Source of the DNA: Lathyrus oleraceus
Lineage: Eukaryota > Streptophyta > Magnoliopsida > Fabales > Fabaceae
DNA length: 64,000 bases
Direction of reading: 5' to 3'
Assembly (NCBI RefSeq): GCF_024323335.1
Contig: NC_066583.1
Coordinates: 275,053,416-275,117,415 of the forward strand
In this document: piece by piece, positions 1 to 13,533 of the stretch
Layout of the letters: the number at the start of each line of letters is the position of its first letter
Numbering within the stretch: the first letter of the stretch is position 1
Program-made: the position numbers and the translations under genes
Notes under the pieces: generated by a model
The model's database searches: none
What the model saw: only the letters and a program-made list of their open reading frames with translations
Told to the model about the DNA's origin: nothing

Positions 1-1830
1 AATTTTTGTTAATTAGTATTGCCACTGATATCTTTTGTTAGGATAAATTTAGATTCTTCTTGTTTTTTAATTAGGATTAAGATAGTTTTAGTGATTAAGT
101 AGATTAGTTCTAGTAATTAGGTTAATTCATGATTAATTGTGATTTTAGTTAGATTTAGAAATTAGCTTAATCTTCATGTAGATTGTGATCCTATTTTTTA
201 GAATTTAATTCATTGTATTTTAACCTTGCCATGATTAGGATAATTGGCCACTAGGTTTTGATAATTCATTTTTGTTGACTTTATTCATGTTTTGATTAAT
301 ATGCATAGGTATAGATTTTATCATGATTTGGTTTTAGGTTGATTTTGCATTTTGATCCGAATATTGCATTCTTGATTAAAATATTCATGTAGATTAGATT
401 TCAATCTTGATTTGGATTGTTAATTTCCCTTTCTTTAGTTTGAACCTAATCCATTTTTGTTGACTTTATTCATGTTTTGATTAATATGGTTAATTGTAGA
501 TTTTTACCATGATTAGATTTTAGGTCAATTTCCATTCGATCCGTATATCACATTATGATTGTCATGATAATGTTCATTAAATGAAGTTGTGATTTGAATT
601 GCCAATTTTCCATTTGATTAGTGTGTTCCCTAATTCATGTTTAGGTAGACTTTAGTCCTTAGAATTAATGTTCATTTTGATTGTCCATTTAATCGATTTA
701 TTTGGTTTGTGATCATACTGAATAAATTGAAAATGCCATTTCAATTTAGGTGATAAATGTCTTGTATGCCTACATTTGCCATGATCACATGATAGATCTT
801 TGATTACTTGTCATTGATTAATCCATTACCATTTGAATTGATTTAGATCTTTGAATATATGTTTACACTTGTTTTAATATTCTCATTTGACTTGGTCTCA
901 GACTAACCACATTTGTTGTTTGTTTCTACATGTGGCTTTGAGTCTCAAGCACACTTATAACTAGTCATGCCTCTAGCTCATTCACTTGACTTGTATTGTG
1001 TAGAGTACCATGCCACTTGTATGTTTTAGGCATGGTACATGTAATCTTGTCTAATTTTTTTTCCATTTTCATTTATGTTGTAATAGTTTCATCCCCCAAT
1101 TGTGTGTCAAATGTCCCCCCACCGCATGAACATGTAATAGTCTAGGTTTATTTCTTTTATTAATTAATCATTCATGCTAACTAAAAAGATAAAAATAAAC
1201 TATAAGATAAAGCATTTCAAAAGAAAAAAAAGTTATTTGATCTAACATCAAGTTGTTTTCCAAATAAAACTCACACCATAGCAACACGAGTACTTGATTC
1301 AACGTCAAGTATCTCCCATCCATTTCATGATCCATGATCCATATCTCTTATCCATTCTCTTCTCAATCTCATTCTATCTCTCCCTCATTCATTCTTCACA
1401 CACGTTTTCATAATAAATCTAAAACACTTTATCCGACGTCAAGTGCCTTTTTCAAAATATTTTCATAACAAACTGGAATGCAAAAATATGGTGTACATGC
1501 TAATACACAACATTCAAGTTCTTGGGTTGTCGGCCGTACCTAACTTGAGGACCCGACACTTGACTTCCCCCTTAAAATATCTAATGATTCAAACAAGTTA
1601 GATTTAGGTACTATGAAGGAGAAAAATGGTAGTTAGGATACCATTGTCCTCTCGACTCCCAAGTATTCTGATTAAAGTTAGGATAAACTTCAAGCAAGTG
1701 GAAAGCACTAAGAAGACATAAAAAAACATAAAGTGAGAGGCAATAATATAAATGGCATGAATATAAAATGAAATAAATGTAAGGAGCATAAATGTAAATG
1801 TTAGGAGGTTAGATGTAACAAGTTAGTCAT
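1..1830. other. AT-rich LTR-like debris, no gene
   Basis: No credible coding region. The first 900 bases are T-rich with many short GATTA/TTGATT-type words. Positions about 1270-1600 contain a phrase of the type 'gattcaacgtcaag', which resembles the 3' third of the Ogre-type solo LTR at 18215-23040 (around 21770). I infer decayed plus-oriented LTR sequence, but cannot place its ends. The block stops at a solo LTR insertion at 1831. Confidence 0.4.
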
Positions 1831-2132
1831 TGTAACAAGCCAATTTTAGTATTTAATTAGTATATTATTACTATATTTTATTTTATTTATTTGGAGTGTT
1901 AATTAATTAATTGGTTGTTAGGTAGTAATAATTGATTATATTAATTAATTTGGTGTGTTAATTAATTATTTAGTTGATAGGAGATATCATGAATAATTGA
2001 ATTAATTAACTTGGTGGATATATGGTGTTAGTTTAATTTATTTGAATTAAATAGTGATATTTAAATATTAGGTCTTATTGGGCCTATTAATTAAATGAGA
2101 GGTATCATGATTTAAGCCCAAATAGAATACTA

Positions 2133-2142
2133 GTATATAAAA
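2133..2142 (+). promoter_or_regulatory. TATA box of the solo LTR
   Basis: TATATAAAAG about 300 bp into the LTR, followed by a purine-rich leader (GAGAAGAGGAAAAG-like). Position and context fit the U3/R promoter of a plant LTR. Inference from sequence only. Confidence 0.55.
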
Positions 2143-3100
2143 GGGAGGAGAGTGAGAATTAGGATTCACTTGATCATTTGACAACAATAGAGAAAGAGAA
2201 GAGGAAAAGTGAGGAGAAGAGGGGAAGAACAAGAGAGGAGCTAGGGTTTCCAGAAAATTGAAGAGGTAAGGGGGGAATCCTTATTATTATGGGTTAGTAT
2301 GATTGGGTCAATGGGTAGATGTATGTTTAGGTTAAAATCCCTAATTTTGTATGGTTGTTTGGAATTGTTAGGTTTTGATGAGTATGCTTGATTGTGGTCA
2401 TTGATTGTGTTAAAATTGCAAATTAACGTTATATATTTAGAGTATTGTGTGAATTATAATTTTCTAAACGTGTGGCTTTTTACGGAATCGAAATCGGACG
2501 TCCGGAAGTCCTCCAACGATGAAAACCGTAGAAAATTCTGCATGTTGTCCGTCACAATCGCGGCCCTTTTTTTATGTTTTATTATCGAAATCGTTTTGGT
2601 CATAACGTTTGATCCGTAAGTCCAAATTGAGTGCCGTTTGAAGCGTTGGATAGCTGAAACAGAAGGCTATAACTTTGTTTCAGGAATAAAACAATTTTGA
2701 AGATTATTTCATGGATGTTTTTGGGGTTGAAGAAGATGAAAATTATGTTGGAAAATTTAGAAAACAACAACTTTTTAGTAACGCCTTCGTGCACGGTTTT
2801 ATTCATAACTTTCAACTCGTCAATCATTTTGGGTTGGGGTTTAAAAGCATTAGAAAGGTGACTCTAATAGATATTATGTGAATGGTGTATTTGTTATGAA
2901 TGTATATATGTATCATTGGTGGATTGGGAATGATATATTGTTATGAATGTGTATATGTACCATTGATGGATTTGTGAATGATATATTGTTATGAATGTGT
3001 ATATGTACCATTGGTGGATTTGTGAATGATATATTTGTATATTCATTCATGGCATGCATGGTCGGCTTCATGGTGGAAGCGGTGAAACTGTGGGTTCACA

Positions 3101-3385
3101 TGGTAAATAGACGTTGATCCTTAATTGGAAATAGGCGTAGCAGACGTTGATCCTTAATTGGAAACAGGCATCGTAAATAGACGTTGATCCTTAATTAGAA
3201 ATAGGCGTAGCAGACGTTGATCCTTAATTGGAAACAGGCGTGGTAAATAGACGTTGATCCTTAATTGGAAATAGGCGTAGCAGACGTTGATCCTTAATTG
3301 GAAACAGGCGTGGTAAAATAGACGTTGATCCTTAATTGGAAATAGGCGTAGCAGACGTTGATCCTTAATTGGAAATAGACGTGGT
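3101..3385. repeat. Minisatellite, 70-bp unit x about 4
   Basis: The word ACGTTGATCC recurs at 3111, 3144, 3181, 3214, 3251, 3284, about 3322 and 3355. Spacing alternates 33 and 37, so the higher-order unit is 70 bp made of two related halves. It lies within the solo LTR and is not a CRISPR array: there are no unique spacers. Confidence 0.9.
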
Positions 3386-4326
3386 GGCTTGGATTCTAGA
3401 TATTGAATCGGAAAGCGGTGAAACGTTGGGTTCACATTGGTACCACATGCATAGAGTCACATGTCTTGCATTGAGTCACATTAGAGTCATGTGATAGTTG
3501 AATGTTTGCATTGTTGTGATTGTGATGTGTGTATGAGATATGGTAATTGAATTTGATGATGTTTGGATACATAACTTGACAACATATGTGATTATGTGAT
3601 AATTATAGTTATGTGTGTATTTGAGAATATAATATTGGATTTTAATATTGTACTCCTTGAGTTTTTATGTGTGTTTGAAACATGTGAAATAGATGTTGAT
3701 GAATATTATTTACATGGTTATATGAAGTGTGATGAATTCCTTTAATTATTGATTTAATCATTGTGCCTTATTATACTTCTTCATAATGATTTGAATTCTC
3801 ACCCTTTCTGTTTGAATGTTACCTTTACATGGGTATCGTGCAGCTACTCAGGAGTAGTATTGCTGAAGTAAGTGGACGGTAGCTCACTCGAGAATAGCTG
3901 GAGAGCTGCGGTACTTCGTTTAGAGACTAAGTAGTGAGTCAATGCTCTGGTCATGTAACACTGGGTAGATTGGTAGTATTGAACTAGTGTCTTATTTGGA
4001 TACGTTTTATGGTATTACTTGTGAACATGTTTAATTGAAGAGATTATTGAGAGATGATCATGGTATGGGACATGGATCATTTTATGAAGTGCATGGATAT
4101 TCGTTATTTTCCGCTGCGAACGCATATTCTTGAATATTCATGATAAGTGAAATGTGTTATTTTAAATGACCAGGTGTATTGTATATTGATGATGAATGAT
4201 GTTTGGTTTTTGAAAGCTTTTAGTTTTTGAAAACGTCGATGTGACGCCCTTTTGTTTATATGCGTGCTTATTTACTCTGATTATATGTTAAGTATTTTGG
4301 GGTAGAGAAAGGGGTGTTACAGTCAT

Positions 4327-6944
4327 CACGAGGCAAACAATTTATGTGACAATCATGTTAGAGTGTTGATACAAAGTCAAAATCTCAAGGCATGAAGCAC
4401 AACTGTTCAAAACTTAAAAGAGGAAAGTATAGACCAAGAGGCAAGATGAAAGCAAGATAAAGTGTTTGACTTAGGATCCACTCTCAAACAAATCAAGGGA
4501 CCCAAGCATATGGAACAATCTAGGAATGATCTATCACTAACTTAAAGTGTCAAAAATATGATCAAATGATCATCTATCAACATATTGAATTAGAGAAGAT
4601 TGAATAAACCTAAGAGACCATATATATATATGACTTAAAATATATAAGCATTGATCAACCAAGTCAACAATTCAAGCTTAAACATCAAGTTACACAAAAA
4701 TGAATAAAAAAAAGACTTTAAAATTGATTAGAAAGGGAATTAAAGAGAAAATTTAAGTAAATCACCAAAACATAAAAGAAATGGTTGAAAAAATTAGAGA
4801 AAATCAAGAAAAATACAAGTAAATAGATCTAAAAAATGCTTGAAATTGATCAAAAATAAAATTGAAAATGAAAATTAAAAATAAAAATGAAACAAAATAT
4901 TAATAAATGCTAAAATAAATTTAAAAATTATGAAAAAAAATTAAATGAGATGCAAAATATTTTTTTTGGATTTTCTATAAAAAATTGAGAAAAAAAAAGA
5001 ATTAAGGATCATTAAAAATTAAATCAGAAAGTAAAAGGACAAAGTAAATGAAAATAAAATAAAAAAAGAAAATTTTGAATTAGGGCACGCCAAAGGCTAG
5101 CACGCGTGTCAGGTAATGATTTAAGGGATTCAAATGTTGGCACCAAAGCGCATGTATTTGAACTTCATCTTCAACCTTCAGCTCGATTTGACAAATCTCT
5201 GAACTCGTGATTTTAACAACACCCAAGCATGGAGTTAGCTTTGCAAGACATCATCGTCCATGTCTCTTTGCATTAGAGTCATTGATTGTCTCTGAGCAAA
5301 TAGAATTCTGATCAAGAACGCGAAAAACCCTAGTTCTTCAAAGTAAAATTAAATGATGAATACGAAGGATAAATTCAAGGTAGTTAAGGGATTTTGATCA
5401 CTGAATCACGACGAACACATTGGTAACTTGTTTGCTCAGAAATGTAACTCGTATCTACCTTTCCCGTTGAAGCTTTAAAGGTCAACAATGGTGTATTCGA
5501 GAGTCTAGTTCAATGGAGTTTCAAGCCAAGGCAATTCTTCAGTTAGCTTCAGAAGGTGCTGATGAAAGGTTCTGGGTGAAGATTCGAAGCTAAAAGAGCT
5601 TGAATCGAAGAAATGGTTAACTACTTTTTTGAGGTATCAAGTTCAAATGGTTTCAGAGTTTCCTTGGCTACCAAAGCTTGCAAATGAAGGCAAAATCCCC
5701 TCTATTGATAGGAAAATAAATGAGATCATGGTACGTGTGAAATGGAGGCAAATTTGTGTGAATTAGGTCAGAATTTTGATCATTTGCAATCCGTGTGAAA
5801 TGAAACATGAAATGCGTGAGTTGATGGTGAAACCAAGTCATTTTTCACTTTTTCAAATTCCTTTTGCATTATAAAATAGGTTTCACATGTTCAGGTGGTC
5901 CCATTTTGAGATTGGCATGAATTTCATGACCTGAAACTTACGCAAGAAGCAGAGTCCATGGTACCACGTTTGAGTTTAGGCCAAATGAAATACACTTGTG
6001 CATTTTGAGATTTCTTGTGTGCCAAATGATCTTCTCATGGTGAAGAATCATATGCAAAAAGAACCAAATAAAAAGAAAGCTTGAGTTGAAAATGGCATGG
6101 ATGGAAAGTTGGGGTCTTGACCTGAAATTCTAGGCCAATCATTAGGTCAACCACATGGGCATCTTGGAAAATTCCAAAATTTATGGACTTAGAGGCAAAA
6201 TTGATGTTTGAACCTTGAAGCAAAGTTGTATACGAGTTCAAATGTGACATTTGGCTCAAACTAGATTCCAGAAATGTTGAGAAATGAGAGAGTTGCGGTG
6301 TTTGGACCAAGTGACATGCCATACTTTATTTTTGGTCAACCAAACATGTGCCAACTTGTGATTTCTTGCCATTTTCTTGCATCCAAAGGCCCAATGATGA
6401 ACACTTGAATACCAAATGAAGTAAACTTGATCTTCCTTTGGGGAATCTTGATAATTGCTTGAAAATTGGATGGAGATGGCATGGAAATAAACACATGAAC
6501 CAAACTTGAATCAACTTTGAAAACATTCACCAAAATTGAACTTCTCTTGATTAAATGATGTTGAATGAATCTTGACATGAATGTGACCTAAGATTATTGG
6601 TCATGCCTTGAAGTAGAAGCTCTTGTGGACCACTTGTTAACCAAACTTTGACCTTGGAAAATCAAAACCCTAATTTAGAAACCAAGCTTGGTCCTTTGAT
6701 TGCAATTCCCTACCTTGTACAATAAGAAAAGGAAACAACACATATTTTTGTATTTGAATAAGGTTAGCAAAGTTAGAATGCAAACAAGCAAAAAGGTAAA
6801 AATAAAACACAAAGGGTGCTTGGTGATCTCCCACAAAGGCAAACCCAAAGAGGTTAAGGTTAGGAGGATACCATGCTTGCGGTCTTGGTTGAAATGCAAA
6901 TGATATGATAGGTGGAACCTTAGGGGTAAAATTAGGGTATGACA
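4327..6944 (-). mobile_element. Ogre-type LTR fragment, minus strand
   Basis: Read on the minus strand from 6944 the sequence begins TGTCATACCCTAATTTTACCCC. It then runs through phrases also found near the start of the Ogre LTR at 29492, such as 'GATCACCAAGCA'. This is the 5' end of a long Tat/Ogre-type LTR. The other end is not visible; the leftward part is A-rich and is interrupted by the solo LTR at 1831-4321. Short ORFs here are fortuitous. The insertion lies just inside the start of the reading frame at 6945-7008. Confidence 0.6.
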
Positions 6945-7008
6945 AGAGCATGTGAGCTAACGAAATATATTCTTTGGTTAGTTTGGTGTTCTTTGCTTTG
7001 GAAGCCAT
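6945..7008 (-). pseudogene. 5' end of an unidentified gene, cut by an LTR insertion
   Basis: On the minus strand an ATG at 7008 opens a short frame beginning MASKAKNTKLTKEYISLAHM, which runs directly into the Ogre-type LTR at 6944. It has its own plausible promoter and a leader of about 70 nt (see 7109-7179), so it reads like the true start of a protein. I do not recognise the protein. It could be a host gene or the gag start of a different retroelement. The remainder would lie on the far side of the LTR and is not recognisable in this window. Confidence 0.35.
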
Positions 7009-7108
7009 TGTTGTAGGCGTGGAGTTAATTGTTTGAAGAAAAAGAAATTTTAAAGATGAAGTTTCTGATAACAATGGTTGGAAAAGAGAAGAAAAGTGAA
7101 AGAAGAGA

Positions 7109-7179
7109 TATTTATACTGAAGGAATAAAAAACTCTTTAGTTTTTAGCATGAAAATGGCGCGAACTTTATGGACACGTG
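7109..7179 (-). promoter_or_regulatory. TATA box and G-box upstream of the ATG at 7008
   Basis: Minus-strand TATAAATA at 7116-7109 lies about 100 bp upstream of the ATG, with a CACGTG G-box at 7174-7179 a further 60 bp upstream. The leader between TATA and ATG is CT-rich. Spacing matches a normal plant class II promoter. Confidence 0.45.
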
Positions 7180-7208
7180 CCACCATTTTAGAGGTGAAAT
7201 CGAAACAA

Positions 7209-7985
7209 TTTTTGTACACCTAGCCACGCCACCCTACAAAGACAGAACCATGATGAGAAGTTATGGGTTAATGGGAAAATGCATGTTTTCAAGGTGACGG
7301 TTGATGGAAAGGTCATGATGTCCAAGACGTCAGTCCACTATCTGAAATAGTGTTTCAGAAAGTCAAAAACGTCCATATCTCCTTTTCATTGAAAGAGGTC
7401 TTTTTGGGGCAATTTGTTAACTGGGATTTTCGACAAAGGAAAAAATCTCAGTACGGTTAGAAGACTTAGAGAAAGTTAAGGTCAACTAGAAGTTTGTCGA
7501 AGTGTTATGGTGCAAAGGTCGAATTTTCAAGAGGAAAGGTGCAAATGGGACTTAGGATTTCACTACACAATCTCATAAATACTCAAAGTACCAGCGTAAG
7601 AGAGAAACAAGTTCACTAAGAAAATGTATGAATATTGAAACACCATTTTCATTCAAATGCAAAGTATTTTATTTCACTTTATGTTCTTTGCTAATGCACT
7701 TTCATCTCTTTTTTAAATGCATTCTTAATGTACAAACCTTTACCCTTTTTATTGTCGAAATCATTACTTCTCTCAACTTTTTCGACTAAGTCAAAATCTT
7801 TTACATCCTTACACAAAAATATAAACAAAAGATTTTAGCACTATGTCCTAGGATTCCCTAGTTGATCCTGCAAGTAACCTTCAATAAGATACTAGCGGTT
7901 GCTTACCAAATTTCACAATAAACACCTGCATCACAAGATAGAAAAGTAGCAGCACCAGAAAGAACGTCTTCCTTAAGATTGATGC
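7209..7985. other. LTR-like fragment, no gene
   Basis: No coding frame. The stretch 7570-7610 (TATA-like 'ataaatactcaaagtacc' followed by 'agagagaaac') is matched in inverted orientation around 9835-9885. The 'tgtcgaaa' and 'cgactaagtc' words are typical of a decayed Ty3-type LTR. Boundaries not determined. Confidence 0.3.
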
Positions 7986-8031
7986 CAAAAGTTATGGTTT
8001 TGGAAAGATTCACATTGAGTCTGTATACCAT

Positions 8032-9251
8032 TTAAAACCCTCTAAGAATTCCTTTTAAGCTCGAAAGGTTGTCCCAATGATCATTACTCAGCATGATGGT
8101 ACCATCAGCAAACTGAAGGATATCAAATTGAATGTTCTCATTAATTGAAAATCCTTTATAATCTCCTGAACTCGCAACATTTTTAACCATTCTTGACAGG
8201 CCTTCAGTAGCAAGAATGAACAAGAAAGGTGAGAGAGGGTCACCCTATCTCAACCCTCTTCTAACCCAAAACTCGGAAGTTGGACATCCTTTGACCAAAA
8301 TAGATAGATAATTTGTGAAAACCATGGCCTTCATCCACTGCATCCATTTGGACACGAAGTTCATGGTCTTCAGAGTGTGTCTTAAATAATCCCAAGAAAT
8401 GCAGTCATATGCTTGCTTAAAGTAAATTTTCACTACTAGACATTTATTTTTGAATCTCTTGGAAAAACATAACACCTCACTAACCACCAACACTCAATCT
8501 TGAATCTGTCTTTAAGCTATGAGAGTTGATTGACAATGACAAACTAAGTCATTCATCACCTGCATGAATCTAGCTACCATAAGTTTAGATAAAATATTGT
8601 AAATACTTCCTATCAAATAAATTGGACTATAATCTTCAAGCCTCTGAGGATTATCTTACTTGGGATTAGGGATAGGAAAGATGAAGTCACTATTTTAGGA
8701 AGATATGGTCTCACATGGAAGCATTGAAAAAGTTTAATCAATCTACTTTAAGAATCTCCCAACAATTTTTAAAGAAATAAAGGATAAACCCGTATGAACC
8801 AGGGATAACATCACTATCACTAGCCCAAAATCACCTCCTTGACTTCTTCTTTACTACAAGGTTCTTTAAGATACAAACCATCATCATCACTCAATTTATT
8901 AAAGTTATATCCTTCAAGAGTAGGCCTCCTCTTAATAGGCTCTCTAAAAGCTTATTCAAATTGATGTTGCACTTCCCATTTAATATCATTCACTTTGTCC
9001 TTCAAACCTAAAGAGGTGTTTAAACCAACAATGTTATTTTTTCTAAGCCTTTGTTTCATATAATTGTGAAAAGATATAGAATTTGAGTCCCCATATTTAA
9101 TCCACAAGTACCTTGATTTTTGTCTTAGCATACTCTCTATAATAGTCATACACTGCCTGACTTTAGAGGAAGTTTCCTCCCTAACTTCACTTAGATTGAA
9201 GTTGGAATTACTTGAGCTAGCCTTAGAGTCATGTTCATTCAGAATTGTCAC
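8032..9251 (-). pseudogene. LINE (non-LTR) reverse transcriptase remnant
   Basis: Minus-strand conceptual translation shows non-LTR reverse transcriptase blocks in order. First is a pre-RT region with RYLWIKYGDSNSISFH (about 9150-9060). Next is KIYFKQAYDCISWDYL (about 8430-8380, the usual 'DFxKAYDsvsWdfL' block). Then comes GDPLSPFLFILATEGL (about 8245-8195). Last is FADGTIML (about 8115-8090) where the family has FADDT, so one catalytic aspartate is replaced. Several stops and frame changes separate the pieces. No endonuclease or poly-A tail is seen. A dead, 5'-truncated LINE fragment of the plant L1 type. Confidence 0.8.
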
Positions 9252-10450
9252 ATTTGCCTTATAACATGAGCAATTACTCCAATGGTTGTTAAAGTTCTTG
9301 CATTGTCAAATGTTGATTCAATTGGTTGTTGTTCTACATTTAGAGCATTGTTCTGGGAATGGGGATTTTTTAACACTGGACGAGTCATTTCAGCAAGAGT
9401 CTTACCGCTCCTCAGACGCATAAACACTTAACAATTGAAGATATTCATATACGAAGAACAAGATAAACAATAAAAAACATAACACTTTTCTATAGTAGTT
9501 AAAATTTCTTGCACAAAAGGGTTCCATTGGACGTTCCAATTTGTTTACTAGTATTTTAGTAAATAAAATCACAAGTTTTAGTTCACTTAATGGATTAAAC
9601 TCAAAAAAATCCTAAGAATTTTTTTTGCAAAAATAGTTTGAAGAAAATGTGTTATACTCGATCGTTGATATTTGCACATAAATAAATTGAATGAAAATTC
9701 CAATAAAGAACAATACAAGATTGTCCAGCGTAATAAAGAAAAACAAAAAACACAAATAAAAGTAAAGTGAAATGAATGCTTAAATTAAAGAATTGCATAA
9801 TATACAAAAGGGACGCAGACTCATACATCTTTCCTCACAAACTCGTTTCTCTCTAAGACTTGAGTACTTTGAGTTCTATAAGGATTAATGATAAAATTTA
9901 CGCACACTGATCACAACAATTAGATTACTTTATATACTAAGCACTAATAACCGTCAATAACGATCAATTCTCTACATGACTCGACACGTACATCATTGTG
10001 TGGGCTTCTGCTCTTGCTTTACTTCCATGTGTCTTTAGTCTTTGAGCTGCTTCAACTGTTACCCAAGTCGACAAACTGCTCTTATATTCGTAATTGCTTC
10101 TGTCAAACGCATCTTTAAGTGATTACAAACCTTTTTGAGATCCTATACATGTTTTGAAGAGAAAACGGTCATAATCTTTTGAATATGTTCCTGAGATTCT
10201 TCCAAACCAAAAATCCAGTCGAGATGCTAGGCCATTTAGTCTTTAGATTTCAGAATACGCTAAGTCTCACCACACCTAGTAAGCGAGTCAGACTCTCCAC
10301 CTTAATCGAAATAGTCGGTATGTCAAAATTCTAACCTGGTCCCTTCATACTTAGAATTTTTTACTTCTTTCTTTTTCTTTTTATGTCGAGAGTTGCGATC
10401 CAAAATCTCAGGCTAACAATGCTTAAAATTGATTTTATTGTTTGAAAATT
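9252..10450 (-). other. LTR-like sequence, probable minus orientation
   Basis: No gene. The region 9830-9890, read on the minus strand, repeats the phrase 'actcaaagtact...agagagaaacgagtt' seen on the plus strand at 7575-7610. A minus-strand TATA-like word occurs near 9935. Probably a second, inverted and diverged copy of the LTR at 7209-7985. Ends not determined. Confidence 0.3.
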
Positions 10451-12421
10451 ACATAAGTCAAAAGAAATTTGATTTTTGTTTTTGAAATTTCAAAGTTCAA
10501 AACAAAACAAAACAAAACAAAAAATTTAAATAAAAAACTACCTAAAACATTAACTAAATAAATAAATGAGATCTGGTGATGGTGTGTCTTGCTTTTGATT
10601 TTTAATTCGTTTCGGATTTACTGAGACCTGCAGTTATCAAAGTGTTTTGGGTTGACGCTACCACAACAACGATCTTGTTTTTCATAACTTTGTCGTCGTC
10701 GTGTTGTACTCTGTTATAGTCTGATGTGATTTGATTTTGTTTAGATTGAAAGAGTTTTTATGTTTGTTGTGATTTATTGTAGGGAGTTGTTGATACATGA
10801 ATTGATTCGTGTTAGCAATCGATTCATTCACCATTTCTTAAAGATTATGAAGACCCACACAACACTTTTTCTTTTGCTATCTGATTTCGTTCTTATACGC
10901 AAGTTCGCTTGGTAGTGTATGTGTTGTGTGTTTTCATTTCTTCTTTTAGACATTGTTATAATAGTTGTATTCTATTTAAAATGCTAACTACTTTTAATAC
11001 GGTTTGACTAAGTCAAATTTTGCCCCCTCAATATTTTATATATATTTTTATTTATTTAATATATTAGTCGTTTATTAAAATAATAATAATAAATAAATGA
11101 AAAGAATAAACTTAATCGTTAATGCGTGTAATAACAATAATATTCTTTCTTGTCTAATATATTAAAAAAATATTTTTTAAAATACATTAAATAATTAATA
11201 TATTTAGAGAATAAATATAATTCAATACATTGTATTTTCAATAAATTTAAAAAATAAGATAAAAATATTAATGATTAAGAAATATCATCTACTACTTACA
11301 AATATCTATCAATATCGAATCGAATCAATGAGATAAATTTATTCCTTATACTAAAAAAAATGCTAAAAATGTGAATAAAGTTTAGTGCCAAAACATCTTT
11401 GATAGGCATTTGCATTGTGAGCCACCCCTTTTTTCGACATTCAGACAACTATTTGACTAGTGGTAACAACCAGCTTAAGACGGTGACAGATCAGATACAT
11501 TGTACCATGTTGTCCTTACTCAAATTTGTAGATATACCAAATTTAAATTAAATTGAAAACATCACTATCTAAACTTTAATTTTGTCCAAATATCAATTTT
11601 TGAATGATGGTATTCTTATACCAAACGTGGCAAGATATTTTCCTCAAAAGAAAAGTGACAAACTTGCTTTAGGAGAGAAAAAAAATCATTTTTAAGTCAT
11701 AATTCACACACAGCCCCTTTTACTTTTGATATTTAATTGTTTTTCTAACTAATATATGGCTAATCTTCGTAATATTCCCTTTACAAAATCACTGCTTTAC
11801 TTTGACACTTGAAATATAAGCATTTGATCTCATGTGTTATATAATTTTAGTTGGAAGAGTACAGCCTAAAAAGTAAACTATCTTTTTTATCCAATCAAAG
11901 CTTTTGCTTATAATTGAGATGTACTATATGTAAAGCATAAAGAAATTTGTTAATTTGATTTAATCTAATAGTTGGCATTTATATTTATTGAATGATTGAT
12001 ATCTTGACTTTCACGCATTAGATCATTATTTGAAATACTAAATTTTTTCTATATACAAAAACTTTACCTTTTCTATTTTTATCAAATCATAAAAAAAAAA
12101 AATAATCAAGAGAAACGTATTTCTTTGTTATGGTTTTTTCAAAAATATATTTATCTTAGAATCTTTTTTTCTGGTTTGAAATAAAAATAAAATAAAATTC
12201 TATCAGAAATACAGAATAAAAAGAAAAAATTTAACAACATTATCTTATTAGTGAAAAATTTAATTAATTACCTTATTAATAAAAATTAGGATATCAAAAT
12301 TATCACATGCCCTTCATTAAGTGTAAATGTAAATTATTAGTTATAATTAAATGTCTTTGACATTTTGGTATCATTTATATAATTTATTTTGTTATTAAAT
12401 GTAAAAATAATTATTATTATT
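10451..12421. other. AT-rich spacer, nothing recognised
   Basis: Very AT-rich with poly-A/T runs and simple A/T repeats (for example 11030-11350). No ORF with protein-like composition, no RNA gene and no clear transposon ends were seen. Confidence 0.5.
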
Positions 12422-13533
12422 AGGGATGACAACATGTCCATCTCATTTAAATTTAATTCGTAAAAGACTGAGAGGCGATAGAGACGGTCATATTATAAGC
12501 CGTGAGTTTAAAATATTGATTTTCTCACCTTTAATTATTGTCTATATTTTAGATAAACACTTTATACCTTTAAAATTATAACTTTCAATTTATTTATACT
12601 ATTATTGTAATCAACCAATTCATAAAATTTAAAAAATACATAAACAAAAGAAAATAATATTTTTACACTTTTTATTTTATATAAGCACATTCGAATTGAT
12701 AGGTTTGCATGTTAATGGGAATTTATGTGGGGATTATCCTGCGGAGCTTTGAAGTTGGTGATTTTTTTTCCAGGGGACGGGGATGGAGGGAAAAGTTCTC
12801 CTAATGATATTTCGGGACGTAGATTGGAAAAGTACCATTCGCCCCGCGGATTTCCCGACCCCAATCATATTATTTAAATTTTATATATAATATATAATTA
12901 TATAATTTTGCATATTTTTCATTAAAATAATAATTAATATATTAGAAAATGAAGAGTTATCCGTGAATCATTTTATTTTTTGATTTTATTGTATAATGCA
13001 TTGTTTCAATATTCAAGTACTTAATCCTATAAAAGTGCATCCATTAGATACAATATTCTTCCTTTCTCAATTCTCTTTGCCTCATACATTCCTCATATCC
13101 CTTGTTCTCATCATCATCATCATAACAACCATTCTCCGTTGTTCATTGTGTTTATGATAATTACTCTTCGACTTCACTATAATTCAATTAGTAACTTATT
13201 TTTCATTCAATTAGTAAATTAGTAGTTATGTTTTCCTAACTACAAGAGTTTTTGTATTTTTTTTTTGTTATTGATATAAGATGTACTTAAAAATAAAAAA
13301 AGACGCAAAATATATATTTTTTAAAAAGGAAAAAACAACTAAATACTATTGTCATAGTTTTGATCGAAAAGTATAAAAAAAATGTAAGACTTGATTTCTG
13401 TGGATCTCTGATTCTCCGTGGGGATCTAGGGATGGCAAATAATATTCCCCCGTGGCGGGGAACGGGGATGGAGATGGGGAAAATATTGAGGGGAACATCC
13501 TTCGCATATTCCATGCCATGCTGGCATCCCTAG
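12422..13533. mobile_element. hAT-like non-autonomous fragments
   Basis: A terminal-like word TAGGGATGACAAC at 12422 and a matching inverted word TGGCATCCCTAG ending at 13533 bracket about 1.1 kb. It contains G-rich 'ggggacggggatgg' segments (about 12773-12790 and 13458-13475) common in subterminal parts of plant hAT non-autonomous elements. A smaller palindromic unit, 13426-13533, begins CTAGGGATGGCAA and ends CTGGCATCCCTAG, so this may be a 108-bp MITE lying beside a separate fragment. No transposase. A TATA-like 'CCTATAAAAG' near 13028 has no ORF behind it. Confidence 0.5.

Larger units (their letters stand above)
1831..4321 (+). mobile_element. Solo LTR, Ty3/gypsy-type, with 5-bp target duplication
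   Basis: A 2491-bp block starts TGTAACAAGCC and ends GGGGTGTTACA, giving the TG...CA ends of an LTR. It is flanked by a perfect 5-bp direct repeat GTCAT (1826-1830 and 4322-4326), the signature of LTR-element integration followed by LTR-LTR recombination. A TATA box (2133-2142) and a four-copy 70-bp minisatellite (3101-3385) lie inside. Shared phrases (such as 'accacatgcata') relate it to the LTR split between 16695-17657 and 46167-47298. The exact clade (chromovirus/Tekay-like or other) is a guess. No coding sequence. Confidence 0.85.

Noticed and set aside
3101..3385. Possible CRISPR-like array
   Set aside because: Directly tandem 70-bp units without unique spacers, in a plant LTR.
13029..13250. 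TATA box with a CT-rich leader suggesting a gene
   Set aside because: No coding frame follows. It lies within hAT-like debris.
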